From: Haloarcula sebkhae
Lineage (GTDB): Archaea > Halobacteriota > Halobacteria > Halobacteriales > Haloarculaceae
Assembly: GCF_014647415.1 (NCBI RefSeq)
Contig: NZ_BMPD01000003.1
Location: 434,001-498,000, forward strand
Reading direction: 5' to 3'
Length of the DNA stretch: 64,000 nucleotides
Position 1 is the first letter of the stretch, and each line of letters starts with the position of its first letter. The position numbers were made by a program, and so were the translations under genes. This document shows, piece after piece, positions 42,638-50,980 of this stretch. A model generated the notes under the pieces. It did not search any database and was not told the origin of the DNA. It saw only the letters and a list, made by a program, of their open reading frames with translations.

Positions 42638-42645
42638 GTAAATAC
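42638..42645 (-). promoter_or_regulatory. TATA-like box of the DUF4129-DUF58 operon
   Basis: The minus-strand stretch gtatttac is 25-32 bases before the chosen GTG. It is the only candidate for driving the tightly overlapping four-gene cluster, and its position argues for the internal GTG rather than the more upstream one. Confidence 0.45.
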
Positions 42646-42714
42646 TTTCCCTCACTGCTGGACTGTCTGAGCAGAAAACCTTTCATTCGCTGTGGGTATA
42701 GCAGAACTATCCCT

Positions 42715-43779
42715 ATGCGGACACTGACCCGCCGTATGCTGTGGACCCTCCTGCTGCTCCTCGCCGTCGACATCGCTCTGGTCGCGACCGCGGCGGTGCT
42801 TCTGACGCCCTGGCTTGCGCCGGTGCGGGCCGCCGTTGCCGCCTCCCTCCCGTTCGGTGGGGCGTCGGCACGTATCGCCTGGTGGGTAGCCGTTCTCACT
42901 CCTGCCCTCGTGGCGTTCGTCTGGGCACAGCTCCGATACACCAGCGCGCAGACGATGGCCGAGGTCGACGCTCGCATCGTCGGCCCCGACGAGTACCCCG
43001 CCCTCCACGACCGAGTGCAGCGGCTCGCGCAACTGGCCGACCTCACGCCGCCACGGATTGCCGTCGCAGACGCCGACGTACCGAACAGTTTCGCAATCGG
43101 GACGCTTAGCGGCGCGACGGTGGTCGTCAGCGAAGGGCTGCTGTCGACCCTCGACGGCGACGAACTCGACGCCGTACTGGCCCACGAACTCATGCACGTC
43201 GCCAACCGTGACGCGACCGTTATGACGCTGGCCAGTTTCCTCCCGTCGCTGACAAACGGCGAGTACGACCCGATTGCAGACCTGCTCCCGGGCGGGAGCC
43301 GCTACGCGCTCGGGCTGGTCGCGCTCGGTCTCGCCTACGTGTTCAGCGCCCGGGTGCTTGAGGCCCCCTTCGGAAGCCGTTCGTTCACGCTGGGGTTTCT
43401 GTTCCTGTTCGCGACGACAGTCCTGTTCGGCGGCGTCGCGCTGGGCGTGTTCACTGCCCCCGTCGTTGTCCTCGGCCGGTCGCTGTCGCGCGCTCGGGAG
43501 TTTGCCGCCGACCGGAGCGCGGCCCAGCTGACCGGCGACCCCGCCGCACTCGTCGGGGCGTTAAAAACACTCGATGGAGATGACGACCGGCCGGGGACAG
43601 ACAAGCGCTACGCGTACGCGGGCGTTCGCGGACTATGCTTCCTCCCACACGGGTTCGATACGGGGGCGTCGAGCGATTCGTCGTCCATCGAAACACGGTC
43701 CCATCCACCGACAGCCGAGCGGATCGAGCGACTGCAGTCAGTCGCACGCTCGCTTGAACAGCCTCAGTCCGACTCCTGA
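42715..43779 (+). CDS. htpX: M48-family zinc metalloprotease HtpX
   Basis: This 354-residue membrane protease starts at MRTLTRRMLWTLLLLL; codons upstream add no homology. It has two N-terminal helices (about 12-36 and 52-72) and the zinc motif HELMH at 157-161. Two more helices follow at about 205-245, and a late Glu region (AREFAADRSAAQLTG) supplies the third zinc ligand. HtpX degrades misfolded membrane proteins and is stress-linked. Its 3' end overlaps the convergent flavoprotein gene by 16 bases, which is unusual but plausible. Confidence 0.93.
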   Translation: MRTLTRRMLWTLLLLLAVDIALVATAAVLLTPWLAPVRAAVAASLPFGGASARIAWWVAVLTPALVAFVWAQLRYTSAQTMAEVDARIVGPDEYPALHDRVQRLAQLADLTPPRIAVADADVPNSFAIGTLSGATVVVSEGLLSTLDGDELDAVLAHELMHVANRDATVMTLASFLPSLTNGEYDPIADLLPGGSRYALGLVALGLAYVFSARVLEAPFGSRSFTLGFLFLFATTVLFGGVALGVFTAPVVVLGRSLSRAREFAADRSAAQLTGDPAALVGALKTLDGDDDRPGTDKRYAYAGVRGLCFLPHGFDTGASSDSSSIETRSHPPTAERIERLQSVARSLEQPQSDS

Positions 43780-44504
43780 TCGACGCTCGGATGCATCGTC
43801 GGCTCGCCCGGCATCGGCTCCTCAAAGTACCGTCGCATAACCTCTAGAGACTCCTGTTCGCGCTTCTTGCGCTCCGCCTCGTCGATCTCCTCACAGCCCG
43901 GCGGAATCGGTCGGTCGCGGCCGGTGAAGTACCCCTCCGGTGCGGTCCAGTCGTGATAGAAGTCGATGTCGGCGTCCTCTAACAGCGTGAGCCCAACCTG
44001 TGCGCCGTGGCCCGCGGCGACGATGGTCTGGTGGTGCTGCTCGGCCAGTCGGCCGGCCGCGTACAGCCCCTCGACATCGGTTCGGCCCTGCTCGTCGGTC
44101 GAGATGAACTGTTTCGACCCGCGGTCGATGAGCGAGAGATCCAGCCCTTCCAGATACGACGGGTCCGACCAGGAGGCGGCGATGAGGTACGTCGAGTCGT
44201 AGGACTGGCCGTCAGCACAGGTCACCTCGAAGCCTTCCTCGGTTTCCGCCACCTGCTCGGCTTCGCCGTCGATGAACCAGACGCCGGCGCGCCGCGCCTG
44301 TGCTCGCATGAGTTCGAGCAGGAGCCGGGGGTTGATTCCCGCCGGGAATCCGGGGTAGTTCTCGAGGTGTGCGTTGCGGTTCAGTATCGACTCACCGGTC
44401 GAGATGATGCGTGTCGACAGGTCGGCGCGAGCGGTGTAGATCGCCGCTGACAGGCCGGCGACGCCGCCGCCCACGATGATGACTTCTTCGCGGTCGGTTG
44501 GCAT
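43764..44504 (-). CDS. Short FAD-binding thioredoxin-reductase-like protein
   Basis: This 246-residue protein has the FAD motif VIIVGGGVAGLSAAIYTARA and the late FAD-contact DVEGLYAAGRLAEQ of TrxB-like proteins. It lacks the intervening NADPH domain with its second Rossmann motif and redox-active CxxC, making it about 70 residues shorter than TrxB. An acidic, charged tail (EEIDEAERKKREQES) follows. It may be a flavoprotein oxidase or need a separate electron partner. It is convergent with and overlaps htpX. Family is firm; the reaction is unknown. Confidence 0.85.
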   Translation of the reverse strand: MPTDREEVIIVGGGVAGLSAAIYTARADLSTRIISTGESILNRNAHLENYPGFPAGINPRLLLELMRAQARRAGVWFIDGEAEQVAETEEGFEVTCADGQSYDSTYLIAASWSDPSYLEGLDLSLIDRGSKQFISTDEQGRTDVEGLYAAGRLAEQHHQTIVAAGHGAQVGLTLLEDADIDFYHDWTAPEGYFTGRDRPIPPGCEEIDEAERKKREQESLEVMRRYFEEPMPGEPTMHPSVDQESD

Positions 44505-44659
44505 GGACGGATGTTTCCAGCGGGGACCAAGAAACGTGCCGGTTTGATACCTATAGACGGAGAGCGGCCAGTAACGGCCCCCTCAAGGCATATGCCGGGC
44601 GATACAGTTTCTGAGACTACCCGAAGCCTCATAACGATACACCTACTAAAGGCATCGTA

Positions 44660-45874
44660 ATGACCGACACCGTCGACGAGGTCGATATGCCGTACGACGA
44701 TGACGCGTCTCAGCAACAGAAGATCGAGGCGCTGCAGGAGCGGCTAGAGGTGCTCGAATCGCAGAACGAGGAGATGCGCGACAAACTGCTGGACGCGAAC
44801 GCGGAGAACAACAAGTACCAGCAGAAGCTCGAACGGCTCACGCACGAGAACAAGAAGCTCAAGCAGTCACCGCTGTTTGTCGCGACCGTTCAGGAGCTCT
44901 CCAGCGATGGCGTGATTATCAAGCAGCACGGCAACAATCAGGAGGCCCTGACAGAGGTCACCGACGAGATGCGCGAGGATCTCGAACCCGACGACCGCGT
45001 CGCCGTCAACAACTCGCTCTCTATCGTCAAACAACTCGACGACGAGACTGACGTCCGGGCCCGCGTGATGCAGGTCGATCAGTCGCCGGATGTCACCTTC
45101 GCCGACATCGGCGGCATCGAGGAGCAGATGGAAGAGGTCCGCGAAACCGTCGAGATGCCGCTGAAGAGCCCCGAAATGTTCGAAGACGTGGGCATCGACC
45201 CGCCGAGCGGTGTCCTGCTGCACGGCCCGCCCGGCACCGGGAAGACGATGCTGGCCAAGGCCGTCGCCAACGAGACCGACGCGACGTTCATCAAGATGGC
45301 CGGCTCCGAGCTGGTCCACAAGTTCATCGGCGAGGGCGCGAAACTCGTCCGGGACCTGTTCGAACTGGCCCGCCAGGAGGAGCCCGCCGTCGTCTTCATC
45401 GACGAGATCGACGCTATCGCGGCCAAGCGGACGGAGTCGAAGACCTCCGGCGACGCCGAGGTCCAGCGGACGATGATGCAGCTGCTATCGGAGATGGACG
45501 GCTTCGACGACCGCGGTGACATCCGAATCATCGCCGCGACGAACCGCTTCGACATGCTCGACCGCGCCATTCTCCGCCCCGGCCGCTTCGACCGCCTCAT
45601 CGAGGTTCCGAACCCCGACCTCGAGGGTCGCAAGCAGATCTTCCAGATCCACACCCGCAGCATGAACGTCTCCGACGACGTGGAGTTCGAAGCCTTGGCC
45701 GAGGAGATAACGGACGCGTCCGGTGCTGACGTGAAGGCCATCTGTACTGAGGCCGGGATGTTCGCTATCCGCGATGACCGGACCGAGGTCACGATGGCGG
45801 ACTTCCACAACGCTTGGGAGAAGATCCAGCAGGAAGAGACCGACGACGAGGACGTCTCCCGGACGTTCGCCTGA
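44660..45874 (+). CDS. pan: Proteasome-activating nucleotidase (PAN)
   Basis: This 404-residue AAA+ ATPase has an N-terminal coiled coil (about 18-68) and an OB domain (about 72-135). The ATPase module has Walker A GPPGTGKT at 189-196, Walker B VVFIDEID, and the AAA signature [20 protein letters not shown]. It unfolds proteins and feeds the 20S proteasome. The C-terminus ends in RTFA, giving an Hb-F-x rather than the standard HbYX gate-opening tail. It is monocistronic and has a strong inverted repeat after the stop. Confidence 0.97.
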   Translation: MTDTVDEVDMPYDDDASQQQKIEALQERLEVLESQNEEMRDKLLDANAENNKYQQKLERLTHENKKLKQSPLFVATVQELSSDGVIIKQHGNNQEALTEVTDEMREDLEPDDRVAVNNSLSIVKQLDDETDVRARVMQVDQSPDVTFADIGGIEEQMEEVRETVEMPLKSPEMFEDVGIDPPSGVLLHGPPGTGKTMLAKAVANETDATFIKMAGSELVHKFIGEGAKLVRDLFELARQEEPAVVFIDEIDAIAAKRTESKTSGDAEVQRTMMQLLSEMDGFDDRGDIRIIAATNRFDMLDRAILRPGRFDRLIEVPNPDLEGRKQIFQIHTRSMNVSDDVEFEALAEEITDASGADVKAICTEAGMFAIRDDRTEVTMADFHNAWEKIQQEETDDEDVSRTFA

Positions 45875-45908
45875 TTTCGGTAGCGCTTCTCTCCGATTCT
45901 CCGCGCTT

Positions 45909-45941
45909 TTGCAGGTCAGTAGTCACCGGTTCGACCTGCAA
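45909..45941 (+). terminator. Stem-loop downstream of PAN
   Basis: A perfect nine-base stem (TTGCAGGTC / GACCTGCAA) with a 15-base loop begins about 35 bases after the PAN stop. T-rich runs lie on both sides (cttttgc and aattt). It is a good candidate for transcript 3'-end formation or a bidirectional terminator before the DUF420 gene. Confidence 0.5.
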
Positions 45942-45996
45942 TTTCGCTGTCGTGCTCGCCCGTTTCAGAACACAGTTACCACTCCGGTCCTGAATC

Positions 45997-46584
45997 ATGG
46001 GCATGGCCGTCGCAGACTCACTCCAGTCGCGTGCCCGCGCTCGTCCGCGGCTCGTCACCGCCGTCGTCTCGGTTGTTGGCTACGCGCTCGTGTTCGGCGC
46101 ATTCGGTGGCGTGTTGCCGCTGCCTGAGTTCTCGAAGGACATCGTCATCCTGCTGGGTGATGCAATCGCCGTCGTCAACAGTATCGCCCTGCTCGCAATC
46201 ATCGCCGGCGTCTACTTCATCAAGAACAATCAGGTACAGAAACACCGCGCGGCCATGCTGACCGCGTTCACGCTCATCATGGTGTTTCTGGCCCTGTACA
46301 TCCTCAAGGTCGGCGGCGGCTTCGAGAAGGAAATCGTCGCCGAGGGGTTCGTCTGGACAGCGTACATCGTGATGCTCGCTATCCACATCCTGCTATCCGC
46401 GGTGTCTGTGCCCGTCGTCGTTCACGCCGTCGTCCTCGGGCTGACCCACTCTCCCGCCGAACTCAGAGAAACAATCCACGCCCGTGTGGGTCGTATCGCG
46501 GTCTCCGCCTGGGGGCTGAGCCTGTTCCTCGGGCTCGTCACCTACGTCATGTTGAACCACATCTACGGCTGGGTCCCCCGCTAA
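45997..46584 (+). CDS. DUF420 family membrane protein
   Basis: This 195-residue protein has five or six transmembrane helices with the DUF420 features VVNSIALLAIIAGVYFIKNNQVQKHRAAML, AYIVMLAIHILLSAVSVP and HARVGRIAVSAWGLSLFLGLVTYVML. Members lie near cytochrome oxidase and haem-A assembly genes (CtaM-like), and several conserved histidines are retained. No oxidase gene is visible here. A role in respiratory-enzyme biogenesis is a family-level inference. It lies between PAN and an HD-domain enzyme. Confidence 0.88.
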   Translation: MGMAVADSLQSRARARPRLVTAVVSVVGYALVFGAFGGVLPLPEFSKDIVILLGDAIAVVNSIALLAIIAGVYFIKNNQVQKHRAAMLTAFTLIMVFLALYILKVGGGFEKEIVAEGFVWTAYIVMLAIHILLSAVSVPVVVHAVVLGLTHSPAELRETIHARVGRIAVSAWGLSLFLGLVTYVMLNHIYGWVPR

Positions 46585-46636
46585 GCGCGTATCGGGTGGC
46601 GAACGATTTTGCCGGCCGCCGCCGTAGGCCGTAGCA

Positions 46637-47860
46637 ATGACCACAATCAAGGACAGCGTCCACGACCATATCGAGGTTCAGGGCGTCGCGGCGGCGTTGC
46701 TCGATACGCCGCCGGTCCAGCGGCTCCGGCACATCTCACAGCTCGGCACGGTGACGCTCGTCTACCCCTCGGCGAACCACACCCGATTCGAGCACTCGCT
46801 GGGTGTCTATCACCTTGCAGACCGGGCGCTGTCTCACCTCGGCATCGAGGGCCAGCAGGCCGAACGGGTCCGAGCCGCGGCGTTGCTCCACGATGTGGGG
46901 CATTCGCCCTACAGCCACAACGTCGAGGCGCTCATCCACCGCCGAACGGGCAAGTACCACGACGACGTGGACGAACTGCTCGGCGACGGCCCCGTTGCAC
47001 GCGTACTCACCGAACACGGCCTCAATCCGGACCGCGTGGCTGGCCTTGTCGCCGGTGAGGGCGAACTGGGCCAGCTCGTCTCCGGCGAGCTGGACGTCGA
47101 CCGGATGGACTATCTCGTCCGCGACGCCCACCACACGGGCGTTCCGTACGGGACGATTGACCACGAGCGGCTGGTCCGGGAGCTGTGTTTCGTCGACGGC
47201 GAACTCGTCTTAGACGAAGGGAACGTCCAGACGGCCGAGTCGCTCCTGCTCGCGCGGGCGCTGATGAACCCGACTGTCTACCAGCACCACGTCGCCCGAA
47301 TCGCCAAGTCGATGCTCCGCCGCGGGACCGAAGAACTGCTCGCAGCGACTGATACGACCGCCGAGACGCTGCGCCGGTGGGACGACAACGACCTGCTCGT
47401 GGCGCTCAGACAGTGCGAGGCGACGGCAGCGTACGCGCGGCGGCTGACCCAGCGGGACCTGTACAAGCGCGCGGTCTGGGCGGAGTGGCAGTCCGTGCCC
47501 GACGAGGTGCTGGCGGCCGACCACGACACGGTCGGCGCGATGGAACAGGCTATCGCCGACGAAGCGAACGTCGACAGCGATGCCGTCGTGCTCGATGTCC
47601 CGCCCGAACCGTCGATGACCGAGTCCAGTAGCCGCGTCCTCGTCAACGGCGAAGTTCGTCGGCTCGGTGAGCAGTCGACGCTGGTCAACGCCATCCGCGC
47701 CGCCCAGCGCGACCAGTGGCGGCTCGGCGTCTACGCGCCGGAAGACGAGAGTGAGCGGGTCGGTGCGGCCGCGATCCGCGAACTCGGACTCGATCTCGAC
47801 GGGGCCAGAGTCCAGGACGTGCGGACGGGTATCCATGCGACCCTCGATGAGTTTAACTGA
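46637..47860 (+). CDS. HD-domain phosphohydrolase (dNTPase/SAMHD1-like)
   Basis: This 407-residue cytoplasmic protein has the HD superfamily metal site: H53 in FEHSLGVYHLA, H85-D86 in LLHDVGHSPYSH, and a downstream DVDRMDYLVRD. This layout is close to dGTP triphosphohydrolases and SAMHD1-like proteins. The final 60 residues form a small extra domain. It probably hydrolyses deoxynucleotide triphosphates or a related nucleotide. It is separated from the downstream amidohydrolase by 21 bases, so they may be co-transcribed. Confidence 0.9.
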   Translation: MTTIKDSVHDHIEVQGVAAALLDTPPVQRLRHISQLGTVTLVYPSANHTRFEHSLGVYHLADRALSHLGIEGQQAERVRAAALLHDVGHSPYSHNVEALIHRRTGKYHDDVDELLGDGPVARVLTEHGLNPDRVAGLVAGEGELGQLVSGELDVDRMDYLVRDAHHTGVPYGTIDHERLVRELCFVDGELVLDEGNVQTAESLLLARALMNPTVYQHHVARIAKSMLRRGTEELLAATDTTAETLRRWDDNDLLVALRQCEATAAYARRLTQRDLYKRAVWAEWQSVPDEVLAADHDTVGAMEQAIADEANVDSDAVVLDVPPEPSMTESSSRVLVNGEVRRLGEQSTLVNAIRAAQRDQWRLGVYAPEDESERVGAAAIRELGLDLDGARVQDVRTGIHATLDEFN

Positions 47861-47881
47861 GAGAGCGGGCGAACAGGGAAC

Positions 47882-48907
47882 ATGATTCTTGAAGGGACGA
47901 TTCTGACGGGACGGTCGTTCGATGCTATCGAGGGCCGCGTCGTGGTCGAAGACGGAGAGATAGTCGCCATCGAGGAAGCTGCGGTCGATAGCGACGACAT
48001 CGTGGTGCCAGCGTTCGTCAACGCCCACACGCATATCGGCGATTCCATCGCCAAGGAGGCCGGCGAGGGGCTCTCGCTGGAGGAACTGGTCGCGCCCCCG
48101 GACGGTCTGAAACACCAGTTGCTCCGCGATGCGAGCCGGGACGAACTGGTGGCCGCAATGGAGCGGACGCTGTCGTTCATGGAACAGTCGGGAATCGGCG
48201 CGTTCATCGAGTTCCGGGAGGGCGGCGTCGAGGGCGTCGAGGCGATTCGGGACGCGCTGTCCGAGTCAGACCTCGAAAGCGTAATTCTCGGGCGCGAGAC
48301 GACCGACGCGATGGAGCTGGCCGACGGGTTCGGCGCGAGCGGGGCCAACGACAGTGAATTCGGGGCGGAGCGACGCGCGACGCGACAGGCTGGGAAGCTG
48401 TTTGGCATCCACGCGGGCGAGGTCGATAGCTCCGATATCAATCCCGCCCTTGACCTCGTCCCGGACTTCCTCGTCCACATGGTTCACGCCGAGTCGCTGC
48501 ATCTCGAACGGGTCGCCGACAGCGAAATCCCTGTTGTGGTCTGTCCCCGGTCGAACATTGTCACCGACGTGGGCCGCCCGCCGGTCGAAGAACTGGCGGA
48601 CCGGACGACGGTCGCGCTCGGGACGGACAACGTCATGCTCAACAGCCCGTCGATGTTCCGCGAGATGGAGTTCACCGCGAAGCTGTACGACCTCTCGGCC
48701 CGCGAGGTGTTGCGGATGGCCACAGTCAACGGGGCCGAGATCGTGGGGCTTGGCGGCGGGCTAATAAAGACCGGACAGCCAGCACGCCTGCTGGTACTCG
48801 ACGGGGATTCTGACAATCTCTCCGGGGCACAGAACCCTGTTCGGGCCGTCGTTCGCCGGGCGGGCACGGCTGATGTCCGGCACGTCGTCCACTCCGGGGC
48901 GGAATAA
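47882..48907 (+). CDS. Amidohydrolase-superfamily protein
   Basis: This 341-residue cytoplasmic enzyme has a TIM-barrel with binuclear-metal motifs: HTH at 49-51 in FVNAHTHIGDS, then GIHAGE, FLVHMVHAE and LGTDNVML. This is the cytosine/guanine deaminase and chlorohydrolase-like branch. It probably deaminates or hydrolyses a small cyclic amide or purine/pyrimidine derivative. It lies directly after the HD gene. The substrate is not determinable. Confidence 0.88.
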   Translation: MILEGTILTGRSFDAIEGRVVVEDGEIVAIEEAAVDSDDIVVPAFVNAHTHIGDSIAKEAGEGLSLEELVAPPDGLKHQLLRDASRDELVAAMERTLSFMEQSGIGAFIEFREGGVEGVEAIRDALSESDLESVILGRETTDAMELADGFGASGANDSEFGAERRATRQAGKLFGIHAGEVDSSDINPALDLVPDFLVHMVHAESLHLERVADSEIPVVVCPRSNIVTDVGRPPVEELADRTTVALGTDNVMLNSPSMFREMEFTAKLYDLSAREVLRMATVNGAEIVGLGGGLIKTGQPARLLVLDGDSDNLSGAQNPVRAVVRRAGTADVRHVVHSGAE

Positions 48908-48940
48908 TTCTTATCACTCCGGGAATAGTATTCTCGGGTA

Positions 48941-49399
48941 ATGCCCTCCACCACCGACCGCGGCCTGAGTACACCGCTGAAAATACTCCTGTATGGCCTG
49001 CTAGGGCTCGTCTCGTTCCTTGTTCTTATCGCGGCTGTGAGACTTGCGTTCGGACTGTTCTTCGGTCTCATCGGCATCATACTGGGACTCCTCTCTCTGG
49101 CCGCCACCATTGGGTTTCTAGCGGCTGTCGGCTACGCCGTGTACTGGGTCGTGTCGAACGTCTTCGGTCAGGACGAGACGACGGCATCGACTACTGATAT
49201 GTCACGAACGCAGGTCACCCGCGCGACAGATGCGGCGAGTGATAGCGAGACAGACCCCGTCGAACGGCTCTCCGAGCGCTACGCCAACGGGGAGATAACC
49301 GAAGCTGAACTCGAACGACGGCTCGAACAGGCCCTCGATGGGCCCTCTCTGGACGGCTCCGGGGCACCAGAGTCGGAACGGGACCGGGAGCTGAACTGA
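48941..49399 (+). CDS. SHOCT-domain membrane protein
   Basis: This 152-residue protein has two or three transmembrane helices (about residues 12-35, 37-55, 57-70). A flexible linker follows, then a SHOCT domain (VERLSERYANGEITEAELERRLEQAL). The SHOCT helix pair is a common C-terminal interaction motif in haloarchaeal membrane proteins. It begins about 34 bases after the amidohydrolase. No function is known. Confidence 0.85.
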   Translation: MPSTTDRGLSTPLKILLYGLLGLVSFLVLIAAVRLAFGLFFGLIGIILGLLSLAATIGFLAAVGYAVYWVVSNVFGQDETTASTTDMSRTQVTRATDAASDSETDPVERLSERYANGEITEAELERRLEQALDGPSLDGSGAPESERDRELN

Positions 49400-49471
49400 G
49401 CCTCACCTCGCTTAGTTGTTGTATGTTGTCTGTTACCAAACTATATCCTTACAGCCAGTCAATAGTACAGT

Positions 49472-49951
49472 ATGTACGACAGGATACTGGTGCCGACAGA
49501 CGGATCATCGGGGACGCGAGCGGTGCTCACACACGTTGAAACGCTTGCAACAACCCACGACAGCGAGATGCACGCGCTGTACGTCGTTGATACCGGTCGG
49601 TTCTCCACGCTCCCGCACGAACCGACGTGGGAGAGCGTCACCGACTCGCTCCACCGCGAGGGCGAGATGGCGCTGGACATGGTCGAGCGTCTCGTTGCCG
49701 ACGACCTGACTGTCACGCGAGCTACGGCTGAGGGAAGCCCGAGCCGGGAAATCGTCGACTATGCGAGCCAGCACGGCTGTGACCTCATCGTGATGGGGAC
49801 CCACGGACGCGGCGGCATCGACCGACTGCTCTTGGGAAGCGTCGCCGAGCGGGTCGTCCGGTCGGCCCAGGTCCCAGTCGTCACCGTTCCGGTAGAGACG
49901 ACGCCGCAAGATGTCTCGGAGGACGAGCAGCCTGCCGGCGTCCCACAGTAA
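49472..49951 (+). CDS. Universal stress protein (UspA family)
   Basis: This 159-residue Usp protein has a DRILVPTDGSSGTRAVL start and the nucleotide-binding signature GTHGRGGIDRLLLGSVAERVV. A TATA-like stretch (aaactatat) lies about 25-35 bases upstream. It converges with the biotin ligase gene. It is one of three stand-alone or tandem Usp genes in the window; a Usp-like domain also heads the Mrp operon. Confidence 0.93.
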   Translation: MYDRILVPTDGSSGTRAVLTHVETLATTHDSEMHALYVVDTGRFSTLPHEPTWESVTDSLHREGEMALDMVERLVADDLTVTRATAEGSPSREIVDYASQHGCDLIVMGTHGRGGIDRLLLGSVAERVVRSAQVPVVTVPVETTPQDVSEDEQPAGVPQ

Positions 49952-49971
49952 CGTGTCCCCTGCCGTCGCGC

Positions 49972-50919
49972 TCACTCCGTAATCGGACGGAGGTGCTCAC
50001 AGTCCCCCGCCGAGACGACTTCTCTCCCTGATTCTGTCTCGATGACAAGCGCGCCCGGGAACTCGACGTCCACGGCTTCGCCTTCGATAGTCCCGTTGGG
50101 CGTCTCGACCCGGACCTGTTTACCCAGCGTCGTCGCGTACTCCCGCCATGCTTCGACGACGTTCGCTGGGTCCTGACGGAGTGCGTCGAACTCCTCCAGT
50201 AGCCGCTGTGCGAACAGCCGCCTGTCGACCGGCTCGTCCCGTTCGGCCGAGAGGCTGGTCGGATTCGCGTCGTCGGGCAAGTCCGCGGGGTCGACGTTCG
50301 CGTTGACACCGATGCCGACGACGACCCAGGAGACGCGGTCGGACTCACCTTCCATCTCGGTGAGGATGCCGACCAGTTTGCGCTCCTCGTCGCCGTGGCG
50401 GACGAGCACGTCGTTGGGCCACTTGATGCCGGCCTCGACGCCGGCCTCGCGGGCCGCCCGCGTTACCGCGACAGCGGCCGCGAGCGTGAACACCGGCGCG
50501 TGGGCCATCGGCACGTCCGGCCGGAACAGCACAGAGAGCCAGATCCCGCCGCTCGGCGAGTGCCACTCGCGGTCGAGCCGCCCCCGGCCGCCGGTCTGTT
50601 CGTCGGCAAGCACCACGGTATCTGACGCCCCATCTGCCGCAAGGTCTCGGGCGCGGGCGTTCGTACTCGGGATGCTGTCGTGGTATTCGACCGAGAAGGG
50701 TGCGTTGAGCCCGTATTCGACCGCGCTCGCCCCGAACTCCGGGACCGAATCGAGGACGTAGCCTGCGTCGTCGCTACGGATCTCGAACCCCTCGTCGCGA
50801 AGGGCTTCGACGTGCTTCCAGACTGCGGAGCGAGAGATGTCCAGTTCGTCGGCGAGGGTCGGCCCCGAGACAGGGCCGTCAGCCAGTGCATCGAGTACCC
50901 GTTGACGTGTCTCGTTCAT
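49972..50919 (-). CDS. birA: Biotin-[acetyl-CoA carboxylase] ligase (BirA-type)
   Basis: This 315-residue bifunctional protein has an N-terminal winged helix (LADELDISRSAVWKHVEAL) and a biotin protein ligase domain. The ligase domain carries the SIPSTNARARDLA motif, the biotin-AMP loop GGRGRLDREWHSP and KWPNDVLV. A C-terminal SH3-like domain completes it. It attaches biotin to the carrier lysine and may repress target genes. It lies immediately downstream of the biotin carboxylase/carrier gene, which encodes its substrate. Gene placement strongly supports function. Confidence 0.95.
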   Translation of the reverse strand: MNETRQRVLDALADGPVSGPTLADELDISRSAVWKHVEALRDEGFEIRSDDAGYVLDSVPEFGASAVEYGLNAPFSVEYHDSIPSTNARARDLAADGASDTVVLADEQTGGRGRLDREWHSPSGGIWLSVLFRPDVPMAHAPVFTLAAAVAVTRAAREAGVEAGIKWPNDVLVRHGDEERKLVGILTEMEGESDRVSWVVVGIGVNANVDPADLPDDANPTSLSAERDEPVDRRLFAQRLLEEFDALRQDPANVVEAWREYATTLGKQVRVETPNGTIEGEAVDVEFPGALVIETESGREVVSAGDCEHLRPITE

Positions 50920-50980
50920 AGACGGGGCTTCGACCGGCCGGAATAAAAGGCGTCTGTCGCGCGGCGGTCAGTCCGCTCGC

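Noticed and set aside
41184-42641. A 485-codon plus-strand frame opposite the DUF58 cluster
   Set aside because: It has a very Ser/Pro/Thr-rich unlikely composition, no motifs, and is antisense to overlapping membrane genes with clear homology.
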